From contig NZ_BMWD01000024.1 in NCBI RefSeq assembly GCF_014651055.1, positions 62,001 to 126,000 of the forward strand: DNA of 64,000 nt, read 5' to 3'. The notes under the pieces were generated by a model. That model was not told the origin of the DNA, did no database searches, and saw only the letters and a program-made list of their open reading frames with translations. This document shows, in pieces, positions 17,235-24,815 of the stretch. The DNA comes from Streptomyces fructofermentans (GTDB lineage: Bacteria; Actinomycetota; Actinomycetes; Streptomycetales; Streptomycetaceae). A program made the translations under genes and the position numbers. Every line of letters begins with the position of its first letter. Position 1 is the stretch's first letter.

Positions 17235-17924
17235 GTGCCACGAGTCCTTGTCGTCGAAGACGACCCAGATGTCCGCATGGCTGTCCAGTTGGGACTACGA
17301 CACCAAGGTCATGACGTCTTTGCCGCCGAGACGGGTGAGGAGGGGTTGGAGCAGCTCCATCCCTTCCACCCGGACGTCGTCGTGCTCGACCTCATGCTGC
17401 CCGGCACGTCCGGCCTCGATGTGTGCCGGCGGATCAGGGACCGCGACCAGGTGCCGATCATCATGGTGACCGCCAAGGGCGATGACATCGACGTGGTCGT
17501 GGGGCTGGAGGCCGGCGCGGACGACTACGTGGTGAAGCCCGTGCGGGCCCGGGTGCTGGACGCGCGAATACGGGCCGTACTGCGCAGGCAGGACGCCTCG
17601 GTGTCCGACTCCGTCCGGCCCAGGGCGGAGTCTCATGGCGAGCTGGTCATCGACAGGGCCGGGCTCACGGTCACACACCGTGGCGAAGCGGTCGCACTCG
17701 CTCCCTCCGAGCTTCGGCTGCTGCTCACCCTGTCGGCCTCGCCGGGACAGGTGTTCAGCCGCCAGCAGCTGCTGGAAGCGGTCTGGGAGCACAGCTACTA
17801 CGGCGACATACGCCTCGTCGACGCGTGTGTGAAGCGACTGCGCGGCAAGCTCGGTGAGCTCGGCGGAGATCCCCGCTACGTCCAGACCGTACGCGGCTTC
17901 GGCTATCGCTTCGGTTCCCCGTGA
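17235..17924 (+). CDS. OmpR-family response regulator (AfsQ1/CseB-like)
   Basis: A 229-residue regulator. The receiver domain has the acidic pocket VVEDDPD, the phospho-acceptor Asp52 (VVVLDLMLPG) and the conserved Lys101 (DYVVKPV). A winged-helix DNA-binding domain follows (ELRLLLTLSASPGQVFSRQQLLEAVW...VRGFGYRF). The sequence GDDIDVVVGLEAGADDYVVKP is close to AfsQ1 as I remember it. The start is GTG. TAGACT (17223-17228) sits 6 nt upstream, suggesting a leaderless transcript. The stop overlaps the kinase start (GTGA). Its partner kinase is interrupted, so phosphorylation may be lost or supplied by another donor. Confidence 0.9.
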   Translation: MPRVLVVEDDPDVRMAVQLGLRHQGHDVFAAETGEEGLEQLHPFHPDVVVLDLMLPGTSGLDVCRRIRDRDQVPIIMVTAKGDDIDVVVGLEAGADDYVVKPVRARVLDARIRAVLRRQDASVSDSVRPRAESHGELVIDRAGLTVTHRGEAVALAPSELRLLLTLSASPGQVFSRQQLLEAVWEHSYYGDIRLVDACVKRLRGKLGELGGDPRYVQTVRGFGYRFGSP

Positions 17925-18970
17925 GCAGCCGCCAGTCTGCGTGGGTGCGCAGGCGTGAAACCGTCGCGGCCGGACGGTGCCACTGGTGGGCACAAGTCCG
18001 GCGGGCACCCCTGGCGAAGATCCCGCTCGCGCTGCGGGGCCTGCGCGCACGCTTGGTGGTGGCCTTCGTCCTGGTGGCCATGGCCAGTGCCCTGAGCGCG
18101 GGAGCGGTGGCCTTCCGGGAGGCGCGCACGGGCGTGCTGCAGCAGAGCCAGGACTCCGTGATCCGGCAGTTCCGGACCAGTGTCGACGCCGCGGTGGTCG
18201 CCATTCCCCGGGCTCCGAGCCAGAGCCATCTGCAGAAGGTGGTGAACCAGGTACTGCACGCCAACCAATCACAGGGATGGCGGGTTCTGGCCACCTACGG
18301 CAGCATCCGTGCCTCTGCCCCGAACGCCGACTTCGGCAAGCTCAGCCCGCAACTGCGCGAGTCCGTGGACACCAAACGTGCCGCGGTGTTCCAACGGGTG
18401 AACGACGACGGGCACCCCTACCTCGTCGTCGGAATGCCGGTCACATACAGCAGCGGCGAGGGCACGGAGTCGAGGCTCTCGGGGATGGCGATGTACCTGG
18501 TGGTGCCGCAGGACACCGAACAGGCCTACGTCGAAGCCATGGTCAGCGCCATCGAGCACGCCACTCTGGTGGCACTGGGGCTGGCCGTCGTCCTGGCGCT
18601 GCTGGCCGCGCGCGGCGTGCTCCGCCCCGTACGGGCGCTGCGGGAGGCTACACGCCGGATGGCCGAGGGGCACCTCGACGTCCGGCTGTCCGCCGATGGT
18701 TCCGACGAACTGGCCGACCTCTCGCGGTCCTTCAACCACACGGCGGCCGCTTTGGAGCATTCGGTCACGGAGTTGCGCCGCCTGGAAGCCCAGGCGCGCC
18801 GCTTCGTCGCGGACGTCTCCCACGAGTTGAGGACACCCTTGGCGGCGATGTCCGCGGTCACCGACGTGCTCGACGAGAACGCACCGCACCTGAATCGGGA
18901 CACCGGCGAGGCGCTGCGGCTCATCAGTGAGGGGACCAGTCGGCTGAGCGGACTGGTGAACGACCTCGTG
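17921..18970 (+). pseudogene. Sensor histidine kinase, N-terminal half (split by IS)
   Basis: About 350 codons of a two-span sensor kinase. Membrane helices lie at residues 44-66 and 215-233, flanking an extracellular sensor of about 150 residues. A HAMP domain (230-282) and the dimerisation/phosphoacceptor helix with His301 (FVADVSHELRTPLAAM) follow. The gene stops matching the family at ...SGLVNDLV; the frame then runs into the IS and ends at 19045. The missing ATPase half resumes at 20436. If transcribed, this fragment would carry the phosphoacceptor His but could not autophosphorylate. Confidence 0.9.
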
Positions 18971-19100
18971 ACTCCTCCCCCTCGTGAACGAGGGGGCTTC
19001 TCGCTAGGCCGGGTTGGCGTTGCGGCGGACCAGCCCGGCCCGTAGAACGTTGATCGCACCCACGGTGTCGGCGTGCGCGGTGTGGCCGCACGCCTGGCAG
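18968..19100 (-). ncRNA. Predicted omega RNA (reRNA) at the tnpB 3' end
   Basis: In characterised TnpB systems the guide RNA scaffold is read from the 3' end of tnpB through the right end of the element, and the guide is the adjacent flanking DNA. Here the scaffold would cover the end of the ORF and the hairpin at 18977-18996. The guide would begin GAGGTCGTTCACCAG, which is kinase gene sequence. This rests on family knowledge and position; the 5' limit is arbitrary. Confidence 0.4.
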
Positions 19101-20218
19101 TGGAACTTTTCCTGTGTGGGCCGGTTTTCCTTGGCGGTGTGCCCGCATTCGGGGCACTCGCGTGAGGTGTTGCGGGGGTCCACGGCGATCACTTCCCGTC
19201 CGGCGCTTTCAGCCTTGGCGTGCAGGATCGTCAAAAACACCCCCCATCCGGCATCGTTGATCGACCTGTTGAGTCCGGCCTTGGCGGCGCCACCGTTGGG
19301 CAGGAACGCGCCTGCCTGGCCGGGGTCGGGTTTCGGCGCGGGCGACCTGGCCATGTTGCGGATCCTGAGGTCCTCGTGCGCGATGAAACCGTGTCGGCGC
19401 ACCAGGTCCAGAGCGGTCTTGTGCGCGTGGTCCAGGCGCCGGCGGCGCACCGTGCCGTGCAGAGCGGCGACGCGCTCCACGGCCCGCTGATGGTTCTTGG
19501 TGCGGTCCTTCGCCTTGCGGCGCGGATACCGGGACAGCGCCCGCTGTGCGGTCTCCAGCTTGGCGGCGGCCGTGTGGGCGTGGCGCGGGTTGGCGATGTG
19601 CTCGCCGTGAGAGGTGGTGAGGAACGAGGCGATGCCGAGGTCGATGCCGACCACGCTGCCGGTCCCGGGAAGAGGCTCGGGCCGGGGCTGCTCCGCGGTG
19701 AGAACGACATGCCACTTGCGGCGCTCGCGCTTGACGGACACGGTCCTGACCCTGCCGACCACCGGCCGGTGCCGGTTGACCTTGACATGACCGACGCCCT
19801 GGAAGCGGACGCGGGTCACGGGGTCGTGCGGGGTGGAGTCCCACCGGCAGCCGTCCCCGTCCTTGGGGAAGTCCACCGTGTCGAACCAGTTCACCCCACG
19901 AAAGCGCGGGTAACCGGGCGTCTCGCCGGACGTGACGCGACGAAAGAACGCCTGCATCGCCTTGTCGAGACGGCGCAGGGTGGCCTGCTGCGAGGAGAAC
20001 GACCAGCGGCCCTGCCGCTGCGGGTCGAACGCCCGGATCTCCTTGAGCTGCCCGGACTGGATCCCGTACGTGACGCTCGTCCTCGAGCCGTGCCGGTAGG
20101 CATCGCGGCGTTCCTGCAGTGCCCCGTTGTAGAGGGAGCAGTGATCCCGCAGCATCTCGCCCAGCGCCTGCTCCTGACGCACGGTGGGCCGCATGAGGAA
20201 CTTGTACGCCCGGATCAT
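19004..20218 (-). CDS. tnpB: TnpB/OrfB RNA-guided nuclease
   Basis: A 404-residue TnpB of the IS605 OrfB family. The RuvC-like acidic residues are recognisable in VVGIDLGIASF (Asp), FIAHEDLRIRNM (Glu) and HADTVGAINVLRAG (Asp). The C-terminal zinc ribbon is intact: CPECG, then about 12 residues, then CQACG. The N-terminal HTH-like region YKFLMRPTVRQEQALGEML is complete, so the protein looks full length and active. The ATG at 20218 is used; the frame extension to 20632 crosses the element end into kinase sequence. TnpB proteins use an RNA from their own 3' end to cut excision scars and favour element retention. Confidence 0.9.
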   Translation of the reverse strand: MIRAYKFLMRPTVRQEQALGEMLRDHCSLYNGALQERRDAYRHGSRTSVTYGIQSGQLKEIRAFDPQRQGRWSFSSQQATLRRLDKAMQAFFRRVTSGETPGYPRFRGVNWFDTVDFPKDGDGCRWDSTPHDPVTRVRFQGVGHVKVNRHRPVVGRVRTVSVKRERRKWHVVLTAEQPRPEPLPGTGSVVGIDLGIASFLTTSHGEHIANPRHAHTAAAKLETAQRALSRYPRRKAKDRTKNHQRAVERVAALHGTVRRRRLDHAHKTALDLVRRHGFIAHEDLRIRNMARSPAPKPDPGQAGAFLPNGGAAKAGLNRSINDAGWGVFLTILHAKAESAGREVIAVDPRNTSRECPECGHTAKENRPTQEKFHCQACGHTAHADTVGAINVLRAGLVRRNANPA

Positions 20219-20435
20219 TTCAGCCCACCCCCTCCAATCGAGTTCCCTTGATCCTACTTCGCCGGGTCCTGTGGCGGAGCGCCGCTGACTGTGATCCGTC
20301 AATACATCGAGAGCCAGAAGCGGCCTGTCTGACCACCACCACGAAGACGAAGAGCACTCCGGCGCTTCGCGCCTCCGCGTCGAGGATGCGTTTCCCTCCC
20401 CGACTGAACCCGGGGATACCCACGCAAGATCAGGG

Positions 20436-20969
20436 ATGGAGATCTCCCGGTTCGACGCGGGCGCCGCCGAACTCACCCTGGACGACGTCGACCTGGGCGA
20501 GTTCGTCCGGCGCACCCTCGTCGCACGGGGGTGGCAGGACCGGGTGGAAGCCCACCTGCCCCCACCGGGCACCCTTCGAGCGCGTGTGGATCCGCGCCGC
20601 CTCGACGTGGTGACAGCCAACCTGGTCGGCAACGCACTGCGTCACGGAGCGCCGCCCGTGCGGTTGACCCTGGAGGTCAGACAGGAGCAGGCGGACACAT
20701 GGGCCGTCATCGAGGTGTGCGACAAGGGCCCCGGCATCGTCGAGGAGGCCATGCCCCATATCTTCGAGCGCTTCTACAAGGCGAGCACGACACGGACCAG
20801 AAGTGAGAGCAGCGGACTGGGCCTGGCCATCACCTCGGAGAACGTGCACCTGCACGGAGGACGCATCAGGGCCGCGAACCTTGCCGGCGGCGGAGCGGCG
20901 TTCACGGTCGAACTCCCCCTGAACCGCGACATGGCAGCCGACGACGACTCCGCCGCGGGTGCCCGGTGA
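20436..20969 (+). pseudogene. Sensor histidine kinase, ATP-binding half (split by IS)
   Basis: The remaining 177 codons of the kinase. It begins MEISRFDAGAAELTLDDVDLGEF, which directly continues the N-terminal half, and includes the HATPase motifs: N box VVTANLVGNALRHGA, G1 box DKGPGIV, F box HIFERFYKA and G2 box SSGLGLAI. All are intact, so the lesion is solely the IS insertion. The stop overlaps the GTG start of the downstream lipoprotein gene. An internal ATG could in principle give a free ATPase domain. Confidence 0.9.
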
Positions 20970-21556
20970 AGGGCTCGCCCGGGGCGGCGCTGTTGGTCGG
21001 ACTCGCAGCCGCGATCACGCTGACAGGGTGCGGGGTCCCTCCGTCCGACGTCATCCAGGCCGGAGAGCCGGCCGGCGGCATGCTCGCCCCCGACCCGAGG
21101 GCCTCAGCGTTCGTCTCCGTCCCCCTCTACTTCCTGGACGAAGGGGTCCTGACGGCCTACCCCCGCGAGTTCCGCGATCCCGTGGATCTCGGGACCGTCG
21201 TACGGCAGTTGTTCGGTGGACCGACTACGAGCGAGGCCGCGACGGCCACCACGGAGCTTCCCCGCCTCACGGACGCACCGGACGTGCAGGCCGGCAGCGG
21301 CAAGAGCGTCGGCATCGGTCTCCCCCGCGGTGTCGCCCCCCTCAGCCGACCGGCCATGCTGCAGTTGGCGTGCACGGTGGCGTACGTGGGCGGCGCGGTT
21401 GCCGCACAGCCCTCGGAGACACGGGAGGGCACAGCCCCTGCGGCTCCTCCGGTCCAAGCACGACGCTCCCCCGCGCACACCAGCGTCCAGGTGTTCGGCG
21501 ACGGATGGACGCTGACCCAGTCGGCAAAGCCGTGTCCCGACCTTCCGCAGCCGTGA
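20966..21556 (+). CDS. GerMN-like lipoprotein of the two-component operon
   Basis: A 196-residue lipoprotein: signal sequence with lipobox LTGC, then VPPSDVIQAGEPAGGML, then a GerMN-like domain (SVPLYFLDEGVLTAYPREF...LGTVVRQLFGGPTTSEA) like that in LpqB and spore-germination GerM. The GTG start overlaps the kinase stop (GTGA). Lipoproteins coupled to kinases often modulate the sensor (for example CseA or LpqB), so a role in signal perception outside the membrane is likely. With the kinase broken upstream, its translation probably depends on reinitiation or an internal promoter. Confidence 0.8.
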   Translation: MKGSPGAALLVGLAAAITLTGCGVPPSDVIQAGEPAGGMLAPDPRASAFVSVPLYFLDEGVLTAYPREFRDPVDLGTVVRQLFGGPTTSEAATATTELPRLTDAPDVQAGSGKSVGIGLPRGVAPLSRPAMLQLACTVAYVGGAVAAQPSETREGTAPAAPPVQARRSPAHTSVQVFGDGWTLTQSAKPCPDLPQP

Positions 21557-21628
21557 GGCGCGGGACCACCCGGCGTCCCGGCGCCGCCACAGGCGAGGGG
21601 GGCGCCTCGATGATCGGACCCCGCGGAC

Positions 21629-21943
21629 TCAGATGAATTCCTTCAGGTCCTCAAGCAGGGCTGCCTTGGGTTTGGCACCCAGGATCTGCTTGACGACCTC
21701 GCCGCCGGAGAACACGTGCAGCGCCGGAATTCCCGAGATTCCGGCCTTCGCAGGTGTCACCGGATTCTCATCGACGTTCATCTTGACGATCTCGAGCTTG
21801 TCCCCGTGCTCGGCAGAGATCTCCTCCAGAACCGGTGCGATCAGCCTGCACGGCGCGCACCACTCGGCCCAGTAGTCGACCAGGACTGGCTTGCTGCTCT
21901 TGAGGACGACCTCGTCGAAATCGGCGTCGCTTACGGCCCTCAT
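21629..21943 (-). CDS. trxA: Thioredoxin
   Basis: A 104-residue thioredoxin. The active site is WCAPC (Cys29 and Cys32) rather than the canonical WCGPC; Ala at that position is common in actinobacterial paralogues and shifts the redox potential modestly. The cis-proline region SGIPALHVF is present. It is cytoplasmic and should reduce protein disulfides with electrons from thioredoxin reductase, which is not encoded nearby. MsrA and MsrB, which need thioredoxin for recycling, are encoded 2 kb away. Confidence 0.93.
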   Translation of the reverse strand: MRAVSDADFDEVVLKSSKPVLVDYWAEWCAPCRLIAPVLEEISAEHGDKLEIVKMNVDENPVTPAKAGISGIPALHVFSGGEVVKQILGAKPKAALLEDLKEFI

Positions 21944-22202
21944 CGGTACCTCGCATGCTCGAGTATCCCGCCGCGGTACGTCGTGGGATCCCTACTCCCA
22001 ATCACCTGCGCCGCTTCTCGGACCGCTGAACCGCGCCGCACAGATTCTCCGTGACGAGAAGTGCGGCAGTGCCTGACAGCGACTCGCGCCGGCGGTCGAA
22101 ACGGCCGCGCGTTTATCAGAAACAGGTACTACCGAAGGTACCGCACAGGGCCCGCGTCGGCCCGTGCTGGCCGACCTCACGAGCAGCCGGGTGCGAAGCA
22201 TT

Positions 22203-22272
22203 GCGGCCCTGGAATGGTCCCCCGGGGACCCGGGGGACCATTCCAGGGCCGCTTCCCAGGGGTTCCCCTGGG
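22203..22272. promoter_or_regulatory. Two tandem perfect hairpins upstream of epoxide hydrolase
   Basis: The first hairpin has 23 paired bases per arm (22203-22225 and 22230-22252) with the loop GGAC. The second has 8-bp arms (CCCAGGGG at 22255-22262 and its complement at 22265-22272) with a TT loop. Together they look like strong rho-independent stops or a stable 5' leader structure. They lie between the divergent trxA and epoxide hydrolase genes, where a terminator would not ordinarily be expected, so attenuation of the downstream gene or a mobile-element scar are alternatives. Confidence 0.6.
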
Positions 22273-22288
22273 GCGACACCCACTGCCC

Positions 22289-22307
22289 CTGCACAAGGCT
22301 TGTGCAG
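22289..22307. promoter_or_regulatory. Operator-like 19-bp palindrome
   Basis: CTGCACAAG and its complement CTTGTGCAG flank a single central G. The spacing and symmetry suit a TetR- or MarR-type repressor more than an RNA hairpin, since the loop would be too short. It lies 51 nt upstream of the epoxide hydrolase start. No candidate repressor gene is adjacent. Confidence 0.5.
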
Positions 22308-22357
22308 TCACCGGCAAAACGTGTCTGGGACACCACCGGCAGTAGGGAGATCTCCAC

Positions 22358-23560
22358 ATGTCTGTCACAGCCGAAAGGACCAGCGTCCTACCGTTCACCG
22401 TCGAGTTCGCCGAGGCGGACATGGCTGATCTGCGCAGGCGGATCGCCTCGTCGCGCTTTTCCGAGAAGGAGACCGTCTCCGACCTGTCGCAAGGCAGCCC
22501 GTTCGACACCTTGCGGGAAATCGCCCGCTACTGGGGCAACGACTACGACTTCGGAAGGGTCCAGGCAACGCTCTCGGCCTTCCCGAACTTCATCACCGAG
22601 ATCGACGGACTGGACATCCACTTCATCCACGTGCGTTCCCCGCACGAGGATGCTCTGCCGCTCATCGTCACTCACGGCTGGCCGGGCTCCGTCATCGAGC
22701 AGGCGAAGATCATCGAGCCGCTCACCAACCCCACGAAATTCGGCGGGGACGCCTCGGACGCCTTCCACCTGGTCGTCCCGTCGATGCCCGGCTACGGCTT
22801 CTCGGGCAAGCCGACAGAGACCGGATGGGGCCCCGAGCGCATGGCGCGGGCCTGGCCGGAACTGATGAAGCGCCTGGGATACACCCGCTGGGCGGCACAG
22901 GGCGGCGACTGGGGCGCGATCGTCACGGACATCATGGCCGCTCAGGAACCCGAGGGCCTGGTCGGCATCCACACCAACATGGCCAAGACCGTTCCGGCGG
23001 AACTCGACGCAGCGCTCATCACCTTCCAGCCCGTCCCGGAAGACACCCCTCCGCTCAACGAAGAGGAGCAGGCCGCGGTCGAGCAGCTGAAGTTCGCGTA
23101 CTCGCACGTCTACTACGCGTACCTGATGGGATCCCGACCGCAGTCGCTGGCGAGCTTGGCGGACTCTCCCATCGGCCTGGCCGCCTTCATGATCGACCAC
23201 GACCACAAGAGCCTGCAGCTCATCACCCGGGCCTTCGCCGGGGAGCCCACCGGCCTGACGCGTGACGACGTCCTCGACAACATCACGCTCTTCTGGCTGA
23301 CGAACACGTCGGTCTCCGCGGCCCGCCTCTACTGGGAGAACACGAAGCCGTTCTTCGGCCGCAGCGGCGTCAAGCTGCCGGTCGCGGTCAGCGTCTTCCC
23401 CGACGAGATGTACCTGCCGCCCAGGACCTGGGCAGAGCAGGCGTACCCCAACCTCATCCACTACAACAGGGTGGCTGCGGGTGGGCACTTCGCCGCTTGG
23501 GAACAGCCGGAGATCTTCGTCGACGAGGTCCGCAACGGCCTCCGGTCCCTGCGCAAGTGA
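22358..23560 (+). CDS. Epoxide hydrolase (alpha/beta hydrolase, EphX type)
   Basis: A 400-residue epoxide hydrolase. It has the N-terminal EHN domain (FTVEFAEADMADLRRRIASSRF), the oxyanion motif HGWPGS (residues 106-111), the nucleophile Asp184 in QGGDWGA, and the catalytic His377 in AAGGHFAAWEQP. Lid tyrosines that would activate the epoxide are probably in the YSHVYYAYLMG region. It opens epoxides to diols through a covalent ester. GGGAG precedes the ATG. The 5' region carries an unusual set of palindromes, suggesting induced expression. Confidence 0.92.
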   Translation: MSVTAERTSVLPFTVEFAEADMADLRRRIASSRFSEKETVSDLSQGSPFDTLREIARYWGNDYDFGRVQATLSAFPNFITEIDGLDIHFIHVRSPHEDALPLIVTHGWPGSVIEQAKIIEPLTNPTKFGGDASDAFHLVVPSMPGYGFSGKPTETGWGPERMARAWPELMKRLGYTRWAAQGGDWGAIVTDIMAAQEPEGLVGIHTNMAKTVPAELDAALITFQPVPEDTPPLNEEEQAAVEQLKFAYSHVYYAYLMGSRPQSLASLADSPIGLAAFMIDHDHKSLQLITRAFAGEPTGLTRDDVLDNITLFWLTNTSVSAARLYWENTKPFFGRSGVKLPVAVSVFPDEMYLPPRTWAEQAYPNLIHYNRVAAGGHFAAWEQPEIFVDEVRNGLRSLRK

Positions 23561-23714
23561 CGGCATTCGCCGGCCCGTGCACGCCGAGGCCTGCGCGGCT
23601 GCCGGGCGGAGAGGGCGGGCTGCTCGGTCGCCCACCTCGACCGGAGCTTCTCGCCCTCTTCGACCCCGTTGACGGTCTCGGGTTCCGGCACGGGAGCGGA
23701 GTCGGGCAGGCCGG

Positions 23715-24245
23715 ATGAAACGGAAACAGACCATGAACTCCACCGAGGAAAAGGCCCTGCTGGCGGGTGGCTGCTTCTGGGGCATGCAGAACCTGCTCCG
23801 GATGGCACCGGGCGTCCTGGACACCCGGGTGGGGTACAGCGGCGGAACCCTGCCCAACGCCACCTACCACGATCACGAAGGCCACGCAGAGTCGATCGAG
23901 ATCACCTTCGATCCGGCCAAGACGGACTACCGCACGATCCTGGAGTACTTCTTCCAGATCCACGACCCGACGACGAGGGACCGGCAGGGAGGTGACATCG
24001 GCTCCAGTTACCGCTCCGCCATCTTCTATCTCGACGACAAGCAGCGAGCCGTCGCGGAGGAAACCATCGCCGATGTCGACGCCTCGGGGTTGTGGCCGGG
24101 GAAGGTGGTCACCGAGGTCGTGCCCGCCGGCGCGTTCTGGGAAGCCGAGCCGGAGCACCAGGACTACCTGCAGAAATTCCCCGAGGGCTACACCTGCCAC
24201 TTCCCGCGACCGCACTGGAAGCTGCCGAAACGCGCAGCAGCGTAG
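23715..24245 (+). CDS. msrA: Peptide-methionine (S)-S-oxide reductase
   Basis: A 176-residue MsrA. The catalytic motif GGCFWGMQ contains Cys20, with the substrate-pocket Phe and Trp beside it; Glu and Asp residues follow in YHDHEGHAESIEITFDP. It reduces the S-epimer of oxidised methionine using thioredoxin. No second cysteine lies in the usual C-terminal recycling region, apart from TCHFP near residue 162, which could serve. ATG 23733 is an alternative start. It is followed after 32 nt by msrB, so the two are probably one operon. Confidence 0.92.
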   Translation: MKRKQTMNSTEEKALLAGGCFWGMQNLLRMAPGVLDTRVGYSGGTLPNATYHDHEGHAESIEITFDPAKTDYRTILEYFFQIHDPTTRDRQGGDIGSSYRSAIFYLDDKQRAVAEETIADVDASGLWPGKVVTEVVPAGAFWEAEPEHQDYLQKFPEGYTCHFPRPHWKLPKRAAA

Positions 24246-24277
24246 CGCGACTCGACCTGCGTGAAGGACTGAGTTGC

Positions 24278-24684
24278 ATGTCGTATCAGGTCGAGAAGTC
24301 GGATGAGGAATGGCGCGCGGAGCTGTCCCCCGTCGAGTACAGGGTTCTGCGCAAGGCTGCCACAGAGCCTGCGTTCACCGGCGAATACACCGACACCAAG
24401 ACGAAGGGTGTCTACTCCTGCCGCGCTTGTGGCGCCGAACTGTTCACGTCCGAGGAGAAGTTCGACTCCCGCTCAGGTTGGCCCTCCTTCTACGACCCGA
24501 AGGACTCCGACGCGGTCGAACTGGTCGAGGACCGGTCGCTGGGCACGGTGCAGACCGAGGTCAGGGCGCCCGGTGCGGTTCGCACCTCGGCCATGTGTTC
24601 GCCGGCGAGGGGTTTCCGACCCCTACGAACCAGCGGTATTGCATCAACAGCATTTCCATGCGGCTGACACCGGACGAGAGCTGA
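24278..24684 (+). pseudogene. msrB: Peptide-methionine (R)-S-oxide reductase with a single-base frameshift
   Basis: The first 96 codons encode a normal MsrB start, with the first zinc-ribbon pair (CRACG) and RSGWPSFYDP. After ...TEVR at 24565 one base is missing. Reading on in the next frame gives ARCGSHLGHVFAGEGF and then the catalytic-Cys segment NQRYCINSISMRLTP, ending at 24684. The lost base falls in the codon that should be Cys in the second CxxC, so the zinc site and all catalytic residues downstream are lost in the native frame, which instead ends at 24667. A sequencing error remains possible because everything else is intact. Confidence 0.85.
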
Positions 24685-24815
24685 CGCGAAACGCCGCCGT
24701 TGCACCCGTGGTCTCCGTGCGCCGGTGCCGCCGACTTCTCGGCCCAGTGACCACTCCGGTGCGTGCGGCCGGCTGTCGTCACGACACAGCAGAGGGCCGG
24801 TCCCCCGCCCCATCC

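Larger units (their letters stand above)
18968..20438 (-). mobile_element. IS200/IS605-type element carrying only tnpB (IS1341-like)
   Basis: About 1.47 kb inserted in the histidine kinase gene without target duplication. The kinase sequence stops at 18967-18970 and resumes at 20436-20439; the exact ends are ambiguous by up to 3 bases. The tnpB-distal end has a perfect 8-bp hairpin (CCCCCTCG at 18977-18984 with its complement at 18989-18996, loop TGAA). The other end has a smaller hairpin (arms 20397-20402 and 20411-20416). Subterminal hairpins instead of inverted repeats are the hallmark of the family. No tnpA is present, so movement would need a transposase in trans. Confidence 0.85.

Noticed and set aside
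22388..23863. 491-codon minus-strand frame opposite the epoxide hydrolase
   Set aside because: Shadow ORF. The plus strand has the complete catalytic set of an epoxide hydrolase.
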